From contig JAJDYQ010000011.1 in NCBI GenBank assembly GCA_022825085.1, forward strand, positions 1 through 34,419: DNA of 34,419 nucleotides. The letters are read 5' to 3'. This DNA is from Gammaproteobacteria bacterium. Its GTDB lineage: Bacteria > Pseudomonadota > Gammaproteobacteria > JAJDYQ01. A program made the translations under genes and the position numbers. Positions 1 to 7,543 of this stretch are shown here, in pieces; within the stretch, counting starts at the first letter, position 1; each line of letters begins with the position of its first letter. The notes beneath the pieces are model-generated. The model made no database searches. It worked only from the letters and a program-made list of their open reading frames with translations, and was not told where the DNA came from.

Positions 1-282
1 ACAGATGCGCTAAAGGAAGAAGACCATACCCAAACCGCCGCTGTATCGGGTCGCTGGACTTTGCAAGGCGAGTGGGGCTTCGCTCTAATGGATGATGCCA
101 CCGGCATCCCCTATGCCAGTCTGTCGGCATCCGATGCCAAACGCGACCTGACCCTCGGCTGGCGTCTGCTGTCCAATCCGGCTGACTTGAGATCAGAACT
201 CGATATCAAGGCCATCCGCCGCGAACAGGATGGCAATAAATCCAGACACAGCGTCGGCGCACAGTGGAAGCTGGACTGGTAG
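1..282 (+). CDS. C-terminal fragment of a probable outer-membrane beta-barrel protein (5' end outside window)
   Basis: The frame is open from base 1 to a TAG at 280-282, so only the last 93 residues are present. They alternate polar and hydrophobic residues as beta-strands do (for example GRWTLQGEWGFAL and DLTLGWRLL), and the protein ends in Gln-Trp-Lys-Leu-Asp-Trp. A terminal aromatic residue is the usual recognition signal of outer-membrane barrels. No enzymatic motif is visible and the family cannot be named from this piece. A GC-rich hairpin begins 10 bases after the stop, so the transcript probably ends there. It could also be the C-terminal barrel of an autotransporter. Confidence is good that it is coding and modest for the barrel assignment. 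Confidence 0.5.
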   Translation, partial: TDALKEEDHTQTAAVSGRWTLQGEWGFALMDDATGIPYASLSASDAKRDLTLGWRLLSNPADLRSELDIKAIRREQDGNKSRHSVGAQWKLDW

Positions 283-291
283 GATTTCCGT

Positions 292-311
292 AGCCGGCAT
301 CCCTGCCGGCT
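292..311 (+). terminator. Candidate stem-loop terminator after the first gene
   Basis: A perfect 8-bp stem (AGCCGGCA / TGCCGGCT) with a 4-base loop begins 10 bases after the stop at 282. A run of four T follows only about 11 bases later, so it is not a textbook intrinsic terminator. The rest of the 283-463 gap has no convincing ORF. A weaker 5-bp hairpin (CCACC/GGTGG, 424-437) lies just past the 3' end of senA on the other strand. Confidence 0.4.
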
Positions 312-463
312 GTTGCGGGGCCGGGTTTTCCATCCGCATTGTCACCGGTCCCGCTTTTTTAAGCCCGCTGCGTCCTTTGACTGTCTCGCTAAAAATCAGC
401 CGGCGGCCTTATGTGGTGGCATACCACCCGCAGGTGGAGAGGTAGTGTTACCGGCGGGCGGGG

Positions 464-1735
464 TTATATTGCGCAGGTTCTGAATCCGGCAAAGACATCA
501 TTGCGGTCCGGCCCGTAGTAATTGCGCCAGGTATTGCGGATCATTCTGGAGCGTGTTGTCCAGGCACCGCCTCGCAGCACTCTGGTAATGTTGAACAGCG
601 GCCTGGAATAATCGGCGTACATGTCCGGTGTAAAATCGGGGTAGGGGCGGAATATGGTATCCGTCCATTCCCAGACATTACCGATCATCTGCCGGCATCC
701 GTATGGGCTGTCACCTGCCGGCAGTGCAGCAACATCAATGCAGCCTGATGAGCGGCTATCCATGTTTGTCGTGGATTCGTCGGGAGGTGTCTCTCCCCAG
801 GGGAAGGTCCGTTTATCCGGGCCGGAGGCGGCAAGTTCCCATTCCGCTTCTGTCGGTAATCGGCGTCCTGCCCATCGGCACCAGGCGCAGGCCTCGAACC
901 AACTGACATGGATAACAGGCTGGTGAGGCGGCAGGGGTTGCCATTGATTAAAAAAACGGCGTTGCCATTCTTTGTCTGTCCTGCGCCAGTATCCCGGATG
1001 TTCGAGCTTCCTTTCCTGACACCATTGCCAGCCTTCGTTATCCCAGTATTCGCGGGTGTTATATCCACCGGCTTCAACGAACTCAAGAAACTGCTGGTTG
1101 GTTACGGGTGCCCTGGCAATGGCAAACTCACCAATGTGAACGGTGTGTCCCCATTTTTCATTATCAAAACAAAATCCATTGCCTCTGGTCGCTCCCAGAG
1201 TGTATTCGCAGGCTGGTATGGTGACATCGCCGGCCAGTGCCCCGGCTTCCGCCGGTGGCTGCATGGGTGGCTGCAACGGTGGCATACAATAATTCAGCGT
1301 CTGGCGCGTGTAGGTAAATGCCTCGGTGTGCATGTCTTCGTGAAACAGCGCATAGCGATAAAGGTATAGTGCCTGTTCGTCGTCATCTTCGGACTCCAGT
1401 AGCTGTAACTCGCGTGCCTGTACCTGATTCATGTAGTCACGAACGGTGTCCAGCGACGGGATGGGCAGATCCCAGCGGGTATCATGGGCGATATTGACGG
1501 AGTCATACAGTTCATCCACATTCGGATGCACACTGGTAAGCCCGTGTCGCTGACGCAGGCACCATAATTCATGGAAATAGGCTGTATGACCTATTTCCCA
1601 CGGCAGTGGGTTGATTATGGTCAGGTTTTTCGGCCCCATCATTTGTTCTCTGGTCAGGTCGTCTGTAAGCTGGAAGGTGCGCCGACGAGCATCGCGCAAT
1701 TGTTCGATTAATGTATTTTTAGAAATCGGAGTCAT
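464..1735 (-). CDS. senA: SenA-like selenoneine synthase (EgtB/OvoA-type nonheme iron enzyme)
   Basis: A 423-residue protein with the EgtB architecture. The N-terminal DinB-like helical domain carries the iron-ligand pattern: His50 in EIGHTAYF and the HxxxHxE motif in HEDMHTEAF (His132, His136). The C-terminal FGE-sulfatase/C-type-lectin-like domain (about 170-423) carries RLPTEAEWE, GNVWEWT, RVLRGGAW and a final AGFR. In this superfamily the enzyme forms a C-S or C-Se bond on hercynine using O2. I prefer SenA over EgtB because segments such as LTDDLTREQMMGP and YDSVNIAHDTRWDLP resemble SenA proteins as I remember them, and because the divergent neighbour is a SenB-type glycosyltransferase. 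SenA joins a selenosugar to hercynine on the way to selenoneine. The ATG at 1735 has no clear Shine-Dalgarno. No egtD, egtC or egtE is in the window. EgtB for ergothioneine is the main alternative. Confidence 0.78.
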   Translation of the reverse strand: MTPISKNTLIEQLRDARRRTFQLTDDLTREQMMGPKNLTIINPLPWEIGHTAYFHELWCLRQRHGLTSVHPNVDELYDSVNIAHDTRWDLPIPSLDTVRDYMNQVQARELQLLESEDDDEQALYLYRYALFHEDMHTEAFTYTRQTLNYCMPPLQPPMQPPAEAGALAGDVTIPACEYTLGATRGNGFCFDNEKWGHTVHIGEFAIARAPVTNQQFLEFVEAGGYNTREYWDNEGWQWCQERKLEHPGYWRRTDKEWQRRFFNQWQPLPPHQPVIHVSWFEACAWCRWAGRRLPTEAEWELAASGPDKRTFPWGETPPDESTTNMDSRSSGCIDVAALPAGDSPYGCRQMIGNVWEWTDTIFRPYPDFTPDMYADYSRPLFNITRVLRGGAWTTRSRMIRNTWRNYYGPDRNDVFAGFRTCAI

Positions 1736-1797
1736 AAGCTGTTAGTCTATTTGTTGAACAGGTTGTTACCGTAGCAGGATACGGCGTTTATTCAATA

Positions 1798-2745
1798 ATG
1801 AAAGTTTTTATGATCACCCCGACCGGTCGGCGTTCTTCGTCCGGAAATCAGGCCACGGCAGTACGCTGGCGGAGAATCCTGAAGCGATTCGGCCATCGCG
1901 TTACCGTTGGTTCCGATTGGGATGGTTCTGATGCCGATATGATGCTGGCGCTGCATGCGTGGCGTAGCGCCGATGCAGTAAAGGCCTTTCGCAGGCGTTA
2001 CCCGAACCGTCCACTGGTGCTGGCTCTGACTGGCACCGATCTGTACCGTTTTCTTCGTTCTCACCCTGCGAAAACATTGAGCTCCATTGAGCTGGCCGAC
2101 CAACTGGTCGCATTACATGATCTGGCGCACCAGATGCTGCCCAGAAAGTATTGGAAGAAATTCAGGGTTATCAAGCAGTCCGCTGTGCCGGTTAAACGAC
2201 AGCAACCAAGGTCGCGCACATTTGACCTCTGTGTTTCCGGGCACTTGCGCGACGAAAAAGATTCATTGCGCGCAGCCTATGCAGCCAGAAATCTCCCTGC
2301 AGACAGTCAAATCCGAATACTGCACTGCGGCAGGCCATACGACGAGAAGTGGAATAAAATGGCGCTGGATGAGATGAAGATCAATCCACGCTACCACTGG
2401 TTTGGTGAGGTGCCTCACTGGAAGGTCCGACAAGTACATGCAAGAAGTCGTGCCATGGTGCTGAGTTCCCGCATGGAGGGCGGTGCCAATGTGGTGTCCG
2501 AGGCGGTGATGGCTGACTTGCCGGTATTGGCGTCGAAGATTGCCGGCAGTGTCGGTCTGCTTGGAGAGGACCATCCGGGATATTATCCGGTAGAGGATAC
2601 TGATGCCCTGACGCAGTTAATGTTGAAGGCCGAGCAGGATAGCAGTTTCCTGCCCGCACTGACCAGACAGCAGCAGTCATTGAAGAGTGATTTTACCGAA
2701 GAGGCTGAGTTCGCAGGATGGGAACGTTTGCTGAAAGCAATATAG
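1798..2745 (+). CDS. senB: SenB-like selenosugar synthase (TIGR04348-family glycosyltransferase)
   Basis: A 315-residue GT-B-fold glycosyltransferase. The N-terminus MKVFMITPTG is followed by GNQATAVRW (16-24), the family hallmark, in which a GNxxTAxRW block replaces the usual glycine loop. The C-terminal donor-binding half contains HCGRPYDEKW, GEVPHWKVRQ and SRMEGGANVVSEA (224-236), the acidic/glycine signature of nucleotide-sugar binding. In characterised Sen pathways SenB combines a UDP-sugar with selenophosphate to make a selenosugar, the Se donor for SenA. It is divergent from senA with 62 bp between the start codons, so the two may share a regulatory region; I see no consensus promoter there. 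No clear Shine-Dalgarno precedes the ATG at 1798, and ATG 1810 is a possible alternative. senC (a SelD-like selenophosphate synthetase), often adjacent, is missing here. Confidence 0.75.
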   Translation: MKVFMITPTGRRSSSGNQATAVRWRRILKRFGHRVTVGSDWDGSDADMMLALHAWRSADAVKAFRRRYPNRPLVLALTGTDLYRFLRSHPAKTLSSIELADQLVALHDLAHQMLPRKYWKKFRVIKQSAVPVKRQQPRSRTFDLCVSGHLRDEKDSLRAAYAARNLPADSQIRILHCGRPYDEKWNKMALDEMKINPRYHWFGEVPHWKVRQVHARSRAMVLSSRMEGGANVVSEAVMADLPVLASKIAGSVGLLGEDHPGYYPVEDTDALTQLMLKAEQDSSFLPALTRQQQSLKSDFTEEAEFAGWERLLKAI

Positions 2746-2849
2746 CTTTTTCCATAATGCAACTCATCGCCTGTGCTTGAGCGAGCATGAGGAATTTGCC
2801 AGAAAGCGATGCAGGCAGCCGTGCTTTTTGGCCCTGCCGGAATAGTCGT

Positions 2850-2869
2850 CCCGATGAACGGGGGTTTTT
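2850..2869 (+). terminator. Weak candidate terminator after senB
   Basis: A short stem (CCCG, loop ATGAA, CGGG) is followed by GG and five T. A second possible stem (GGCAG at 2814-2818 with CTGCC at 2834-2838) lies just upstream. Both sit between senB and the next gene. The stems are short, so confidence is low. Confidence 0.25.
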
Positions 2870-2912
2870 AATGGTGGTTATGTTTTCTACACAGCACTTT
2901 TTTTGCCCGTCT

Positions 2913-2921
2913 TGCTATGAT
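2913..2921 (+). promoter_or_regulatory. Extended -10 promoter candidate for the 2951 gene
   Basis: The sequence TGCTATGAT matches the extended -10 pattern TGnTATAAT except for one base. It would start transcription near 2928, about 22 bases before the ATG at 2951. No good -35 is present at 17 bp spacing, which fits an extended -10 promoter. Confidence 0.4.
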
Positions 2922-2950
2922 CCCGGCTATCTACAATGGAGCGTGGCATT

Positions 2951-3457
2951 ATGACCAAACCATCTTATAGAGTGATTTTCGAGGGTGACTTGTTTCCCGG
3001 TTATAAGCAGTCTCAGGTGCAGGCAAAGCTGGCGACACTGCTCAAGCTGGACGATGCCGCTGCAAGTCGTTTTTTTTCCGGAAAGATGCTTACCATGAGA
3101 AGTGAGGTTGATCTGTCGCAGGCGAAAAAATATGTGTGTGCCTTGGCCAGACTCGGCGCTATAGGCTACATAGTTCAGGAGGTGGCTGGTTCGTCCAAAT
3201 CAGCAGAGATCGGGCAGTTAAAAGAGGATGGGCTGGTGGTAAGCGACTCCTTCGATATCGCTGCGGTCAAGGCATACTTTGACGATCTGGATGAAAAGCA
3301 GGAAGAGATTCAGAAAGAAAGCAATCATGAGATCTTTGGTCTGGACAGCTTCGACGAAGAGGTGGCCAATATGCAAAAAAACGATGATGCTGATCTGACC
3401 GGCAAACATGATGTATTGAATGCGGAACAAATAAAAAAACTGCTGAAGAAGAGATAG
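2951..3457 (+). CDS. Uncharacterised small protein with an N-terminal FEG...FSGK domain
   Basis: 168 residues. I start it at ATG 2951 because GGAG lies 9 bases upstream; ATG 2936 in the same frame would add five residues and overlap that site. Residues 5-65 (YRVIFEGDLFPGY, then LATLLKL, RFFSGKM and a final ALARLGA) form a compact alpha/beta pattern that I recognise as recurring at the N-terminus of unnamed proteobacterial proteins, often ahead of variable tails. The rest is highly acidic and looks partly disordered, ending in a basic KKLLKKR. There is no signal peptide or membrane helix, so it is probably cytoplasmic. The function is unknown. It is convergent with the next gene, with 5 bp between the stops. 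Confidence 0.7.
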   Translation: MTKPSYRVIFEGDLFPGYKQSQVQAKLATLLKLDDAAASRFFSGKMLTMRSEVDLSQAKKYVCALARLGAIGYIVQEVAGSSKSAEIGQLKEDGLVVSDSFDIAAVKAYFDDLDEKQEEIQKESNHEIFGLDSFDEEVANMQKNDDADLTGKHDVLNAEQIKKLLKKR

Positions 3458-3462
3458 CGCCT

Positions 3463-4212
3463 TTATTTCAGCAGGGTGGCAGCTTCCATTGAATCATTGC
3501 CGCTTTTTTCAGCCTGTCGGTGTTCCGTGATGATTCGGAAAGCAAGAGATGAGTGTGTGGTCGCCTCCTCCCGACGGGCTTTCTCTATTTCCCTGACAAC
3601 GGCTTTCTTGAGGCGGACAGAATCGTGAACATGGTTTATTTTCGGGTCAAGCCCAAGGTTGCCAATCAGTTCGCCGATGTGGGCTGAAATGGCGGAATGG
3701 GAAAGATAGTGGTGATGCCGACTGCCCTGATTGGTGATATACCAGTCCAGAAAGTGCAGGTTAATCAGCCTCATGGTCACGGGTAGATAGATGCGCTGGT
3801 ATATCGGCCAGTCGGCCCGTGCCCAGATGTTGAGAATGCGGGTTAGACCCTGATCGTTGAGCTGTAACGGATGGGTCAGGCTATAAAGTGTTGCTGCGGG
3901 CCGGTTTCCCCGCTGCTTTTCAAGCCTGGACAGTTCGTTAAGCCGTGTGGCTGCCAGAACCCTGTTAAACCTTGCCTCATGGATGTAGCGGATGCTGGTG
4001 TTGGTGACCATGTAACCGACTTCACTGACGATGGCAATCACCAGATCACGCAGGGAGTTGCTGTCAGTGTTTATGAGAGTGGGCCGGATTGATGGCTGAA
4101 TGTCGGGCCTGGGCTCATCGGGTAGATTGTCCAGTTCCTCGCCGATCTGGTGAATGCGCGCCTGTAACACCAGACGTTCGTTAAGTAATTCCTGTCGTTT
4201 GCGGTCAGCCAT
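3463..4212 (-). CDS. Uncharacterised 249-residue protein with an N-terminal coiled coil
   Basis: I do not recognise this family. Residues about 3-33 (RKRQELLNERLVLQARI...) form a charged heptad-like helix. A short Pro-rich linker (DEPRPDIQPSIRP) follows, then a mostly helical body. Notable are SRHHHYLSHSAIS near residue 165, with three adjacent histidines, and a basic/acidic helix RLKKAVVREIEKARREE near the end. There is no signal peptide, transmembrane segment or DNA-binding motif that I can name. The start ATG at 4212 has no obvious Shine-Dalgarno. Composition and codon use look like the neighbours, and the frame is long and uninterrupted, which supports a real gene. It overlaps nothing and is convergent with the 2951 gene. 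Confidence 0.65.
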   Translation of the reverse strand: MADRKRQELLNERLVLQARIHQIGEELDNLPDEPRPDIQPSIRPTLINTDSNSLRDLVIAIVSEVGYMVTNTSIRYIHEARFNRVLAATRLNELSRLEKQRGNRPAATLYSLTHPLQLNDQGLTRILNIWARADWPIYQRIYLPVTMRLINLHFLDWYITNQGSRHHHYLSHSAISAHIGELIGNLGLDPKINHVHDSVRLKKAVVREIEKARREEATTHSSLAFRIITEHRQAEKSGNDSMEAATLLK

Positions 4213-4337
4213 GGGATGCAGGTTTATATTATTGTGGGTACAGGCATTACCATGATAAGGGTACTGGTTTTTTCTCGCATCTGTTTGTATTGTGCGTAAT
4301 AATCAATGAACATACTTGTATTGACGCGGATATTGTA

Positions 4338-4559
4338 ATGTTTCCAACTGAAGATATTAAAAAATTGATTGAAGAAGGAATTCCCGGTGCCACGGTGGAA
4401 GTTACGGGGGATGGCTATAAATATGAGGCTGTCGTGGCAAGCGATAAGTTTCAGGGACTGAATACAATGAAACAGCACCAAATGGTCTATGCTGCCGTAA
4501 ATCATCTGATCACCTCAGGTGAAATACACGCGCTGTCCCTGAAAACTTCCGTTCCGTAA
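4338..4559 (+). CDS. ibaG: BolA-family protein IbaG
   Basis: 73 residues starting MFPTEDIKKLIEEGI. GGA 7 bases before ATG 4338 and alignment to the family start make this a better start than the upstream codon at 4290. It matches E. coli IbaG (YrbA) along its length: VEVTGDGYKYEAVV, FQGLNTMKQHQMVYAAV and the C-terminal IHALSLKT. The helix-turn IHAxSxKT is the BolA signature. BolA proteins partner with monothiol glutaredoxins and bind [2Fe-2S] clusters through a conserved histidine, here the one in IHALSL. IbaG has been linked to acid stress and iron-sulfur handling. In E. coli ibaG sits near murA and the mla genes; here it stands alone. Confidence 0.88.
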   Translation: MFPTEDIKKLIEEGIPGATVEVTGDGYKYEAVVASDKFQGLNTMKQHQMVYAAVNHLITSGEIHALSLKTSVP

Positions 4560-4689
4560 TTCTGACTGAGGCCGGTTGCATTGCATTGGGGTTGGTATGG
4601 TATCGGATTGTGCCAACTGAACTTTGAGTGATGCGAAGACAAGCCGGTTAATATGGCGTAACATATTGTATTAAATGAGAATATTTGAG

Positions 4690-4710
4690 TTATGCACAGC
4701 TTCATGCACA
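4690..4710 (+). promoter_or_regulatory. Two adjacent DnaA-box matches (one exact, one with one mismatch)
   Basis: TTATGCACA at 4690-4698 fits the consensus TTATnCACA exactly. TCATGCACA at 4702-4710 has one mismatch. Both face the same way, with starts 12 bases apart, and an AT-rich tract follows at about 4775-4810. Confidence 0.45.
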
Positions 4711-5066
4711 GCGGGCCATCGGCACCGGGTTCGGACAGATGTTGCTTGTCTCAATATCAGCATGATCAACACCCTGATATAATATTAAAAATTTATGAAT
4801 TTCTTCAATTCCGATCCGGGACTGAGCATCGGCCTGTCGCCGCAGATTTGCCGGGTTCAGGAAATTATCCTTTTACTATCAATAAGTTGGCCATATTGGC
4901 TCGGCCAATAATCGAAGCTGCTTGCTGTTCTTGATGTGCCGGTCAGTGCAGGGTGCAGTTAGCGCATTAAGCTAGAATTTAATTTAACCTTTGCCCGATT
5001 TCTCCGCTATTTTCGCTGAAAAGATTTTGTCGGTATTCCCTGCCTTCGGCAGCATATCAGGCAAAA

Positions 5067-5075
5067 TTATTCACC
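5067..5075 (+). promoter_or_regulatory. Near-consensus DnaA box
   Basis: TTATTCACC differs from TTATnCACA only at the last base. On its own this would be weak; it is listed because it lies in the same gap as three exact matches. Confidence 0.3.
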
Positions 5076-5256
5076 GCTTGCCAATATGTGCTATTCCTGA
5101 ATATGAAGGGCCTGTCATATTTCTATAGTTGCCAATGAAAAAATGCAAGCCTTTGATTTTATTGAAATTATTATATGTGTATTTTTTTTATGCAATTTAA
5201 CAGGAAGCTCGACAGGAAAACCGTTTCATGCCATTTTTCGCGACTCATCCACTGAA

Positions 5257-5279
5257 TTATCCACAGATTTTGTGGATAA
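5257..5279. promoter_or_regulatory. Perfect inverted pair of strong DnaA boxes before priA
   Basis: TTATCCACA at 5257-5265 and its exact reverse complement TGTGGATAA at 5271-5279 are separated by 5 bases. Each arm is the highest-affinity form of the DnaA box. The pair ends 53 bases before the priA ATG. Because four bases later there is a run of seven T (5284-5290), the same element could also fold as an intrinsic terminator or attenuator in the priA leader. Confidence 0.55.
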
Positions 5280-5332
5280 GGTATTTTTTTATTCCTTCAA
5301 CTGCAATCCGCTGAGCGATTCTCGTTTAATAC

Positions 5333-7537
5333 ATGCAGCCTAAACCAGCCGACAGTCTGATTCGTGTTGCAATTAATGTCCCTCTGCGCAAATCTTTTGA
5401 CTATCGATTGCCCTGCATCTGCCAGGGGATTCATAACCTTCCGGGGTGCCGTGTGCGGGCACCTTTTGGTAATAAATCAGTCATCGGCGTCATTCTGGAG
5501 GTGCATCATCGAAAATCCGACTTTGAGCTAAAAGAAATTACGGAGCTGCTTGATACAGAGCCCCTGCTGGATGAAAAATTACTGAAACTTCTGAACTGGG
5601 CCAGTGACTACTATCTTCATCCTGTGGGGGAGGTTGTTGCGGCGGCGCTGCCCGCCATGATACGTCGGGGCGGAGAAACCGTGCAGAACATTGATACATT
5701 CTGGCAAATCCGACCAGATTCTTCCGGGTTTGAGGCAGGCCTGCAGCGTGCCCCCAGACAGCGCGCACTCTATGAAATCATTAACAGCCAGCAGGGTTGC
5801 CATGAATCAGACCTCAAAGCACTGTTTCAGAAGCCTCAGCCAACGCTCAGGGCCCTGGAAAAAAAGGGCCTGATTGTGCGCCGTGAGCAGGCTGTTGAGC
5901 GTTATAACCCTGCCATAAACAGGCCCGATTTCGAGCTGAATGCGGATCAGGCATTAGCACTTGAAGCCATCATAAGCCGGGATAAGGGGTTCCATTGCCA
6001 TCTGCTATACGGTGTAACCGGCAGTGGCAAGACCGAAGTTTATTTGCGTGCGGCACAGCATTTTCTTGAACAGGGTAAACAGGTGTTGGTGCTTGTTCCT
6101 GAGATCGGCCTCACGCCGCAGTTACTGGAGAGCTTTCAACAGCGGTTTCAAACTGGAATTGCGCTTCTGCATTCCGGCCTGAGCGACGGGGAGAGAAAGC
6201 GGGCCTGGCTGGATGCACGCCGGGGGTGTGCCCGAATCATCATCGGTACGCGCTCCGCGGTTTTTATCCCTCTGCATAATCCCGGTCTGATCATTGTGGA
6301 TGAAGAGCACGACAGCTCATTCAAGCAGATGGAGGGCTTTCGATACTCGGCCCGTGATGTCGCAATCAAGCGTGCCAGTATGTTGAGTTTGCCGATTTTA
6401 CTGGGGAGCGCCACGCCATCACTCGAATCCCTGCATAATGCCGATCAAAATAAATCCCGGTTGCTCGCTCTGCCTGAGCGTGCAGCAGGTGCCATTCATC
6501 CACAAATCTTCAGGCTGGATATGCGCAACCAGAGGTTGGAGGGAGGGCTGACTCGCACGGCAATCAATGCCATAACAGAGGAATTAAGGCAGGACGGGCA
6601 GGTTCTATTGTTTCTGAATCGGCGCGGATACGCCCCCGCTCTGATCTGCCCCGGCTGCGGCTGGGTGGCTGAATGCCACCGTTGCGATGTCCGCATGACG
6701 GTCCACAAGCGGGCAAATCGAATCTGCTGCCATGTATGTTCGTATGAAAGACCTGTCCCCCTGCAATGCCCTGATTGCGGCCGTCGTGACCTGCTCAATC
6801 TTGGCCAGGGAACTGAACGGCTTGAAGAGTTCCTTGCCGGGCGTTTTCCGGATTCTGGTGTTCTGAGGATTGACCGCGATACGGTGCGAGGCAAACATAC
6901 CTTCGCAAACATGATCCGTTCCATCCGCTCAGGTCAGCGAAAAATTCTGCTCGGTACGCAGATGATTGCCAAGGGACATCACTTTCCTCAAGTGGGTACT
7001 GTCATCATTCTTGATGCTGATTATGGCATATATGGCCTTGATTTCCGTGCGCAGGAGCATATGGCACAGATTCTGATCCAGGTCGCCGGGCGTGCCGGGC
7101 GGGCATCCAGAACCGGAAAGGTCTATGTGCAGACCCGCCATCCGGAACATCCTTTTTTTATGTCTCTGGAAAAACTCGATTATCAGCAGTTCGTTCGCCA
7201 GCTTGGTCAGGCCAGGGAAAAGACGTCCATGCCACCCTTCAGCTATCTGGCGCTTTTAAGGGCGGAAGCCAGAAACAGGGCACCTGTGCAGGATTTCATG
7301 CAGCATACTGCCGATCTGTTGCGAGCTGACAGTGTGGCTGGTGTTGAGGTATCGGGTCCTTCAGTGGCACCGCTGGAACGTAAAGCCGGTTATTTTCAGA
7401 TGCAGATATTGATATGTTCACTAAAACGGTCTTCATTACACCGCCTTTTGAATCATGCGATAGCTCAGCTCGACAGGCTGAAAGCCTCGCGTCGGGTGCG
7501 CTGGTCCGTTGATATCGATCCCTATAATTTGTACTGA
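5333..7537 (+). CDS. priA: Primosomal protein N' (replication restart helicase PriA)
   Basis: A 734-residue 3'-to-5' DNA helicase that recognises stalled forks and D-loops and reloads DnaB. The N-terminal DNA-binding domain (IRVAINVPLRKSFDYRLP...) has the PriA pattern. The helicase core carries Walker A GVTGSGKT (227-234), motif II DEEH (323-326) and GSATPSLES. The zinc-binding insert has paired cysteines C439/C442, C448/C451, C466/C469 and C479/C482, which interrupts the helicase domain as in known PriA. Late motifs GTQMIAKGHHFPQV and QVAGRAGRA are intact. Length matches E. coli PriA (732). No Shine-Dalgarno is obvious before ATG 5333. The gene follows the DnaA-box gap and converges on dtd, with 6 bp between the stops. 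Confidence 0.97.
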   Translation: MQPKPADSLIRVAINVPLRKSFDYRLPCICQGIHNLPGCRVRAPFGNKSVIGVILEVHHRKSDFELKEITELLDTEPLLDEKLLKLLNWASDYYLHPVGEVVAAALPAMIRRGGETVQNIDTFWQIRPDSSGFEAGLQRAPRQRALYEIINSQQGCHESDLKALFQKPQPTLRALEKKGLIVRREQAVERYNPAINRPDFELNADQALALEAIISRDKGFHCHLLYGVTGSGKTEVYLRAAQHFLEQGKQVLVLVPEIGLTPQLLESFQQRFQTGIALLHSGLSDGERKRAWLDARRGCARIIIGTRSAVFIPLHNPGLIIVDEEHDSSFKQMEGFRYSARDVAIKRASMLSLPILLGSATPSLESLHNADQNKSRLLALPERAAGAIHPQIFRLDMRNQRLEGGLTRTAINAITEELRQDGQVLLFLNRRGYAPALICPGCGWVAECHRCDVRMTVHKRANRICCHVCSYERPVPLQCPDCGRRDLLNLGQGTERLEEFLAGRFPDSGVLRIDRDTVRGKHTFANMIRSIRSGQRKILLGTQMIAKGHHFPQVGTVIILDADYGIYGLDFRAQEHMAQILIQVAGRAGRASRTGKVYVQTRHPEHPFFMSLEKLDYQQFVRQLGQAREKTSMPPFSYLALLRAEARNRAPVQDFMQHTADLLRADSVAGVEVSGPSVAPLERKAGYFQMQILICSLKRSSLHRLLNHAIAQLDRLKASRRVRWSVDIDPYNLY

Positions 7538-7543
7538 ATGCTT

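Larger units (their letters stand above)
4560..5332. other. Gene-free stretch with DnaA-box matches and AT-rich tracts, upstream of priA
   Basis: This 773-bp stretch contains no ORF with a recognisable protein. The short open frames at 4692-4934 and 5143-5343 have no family resemblance and no good ribosome-binding site. It holds AT-rich tracts (about 4775-4810, 4965-4990, 5140-5205) and a cluster of DnaA-box matches listed separately. Possible roles are a replication-origin-like or DnaA-titration site, a DnaA-regulated priA control region, or a degraded region. Confidence 0.5.

Noticed and set aside
908-1369. A 153-codon + strand frame opposite senA
   Set aside because: It is the antisense shadow of the strongly conserved senA frame, with no recognisable protein family.
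1736-1797. Promoters for senA and senB in the shared gap
   Set aside because: TTGAAC at 1754 has no acceptable -10 at 16-18 bp, and the reverse strand shows none either; calling one would be guesswork.
4692-4934. 80-codon frame in the DnaA-box gap
   Set aside because: No ribosome-binding site and no family resemblance; it begins inside the DnaA-box pair.
5143-5343. 66-codon frame before priA
   Set aside because: It runs through the inverted DnaA-box pair into the priA start, has low-complexity AT-rich composition, and no known domain.
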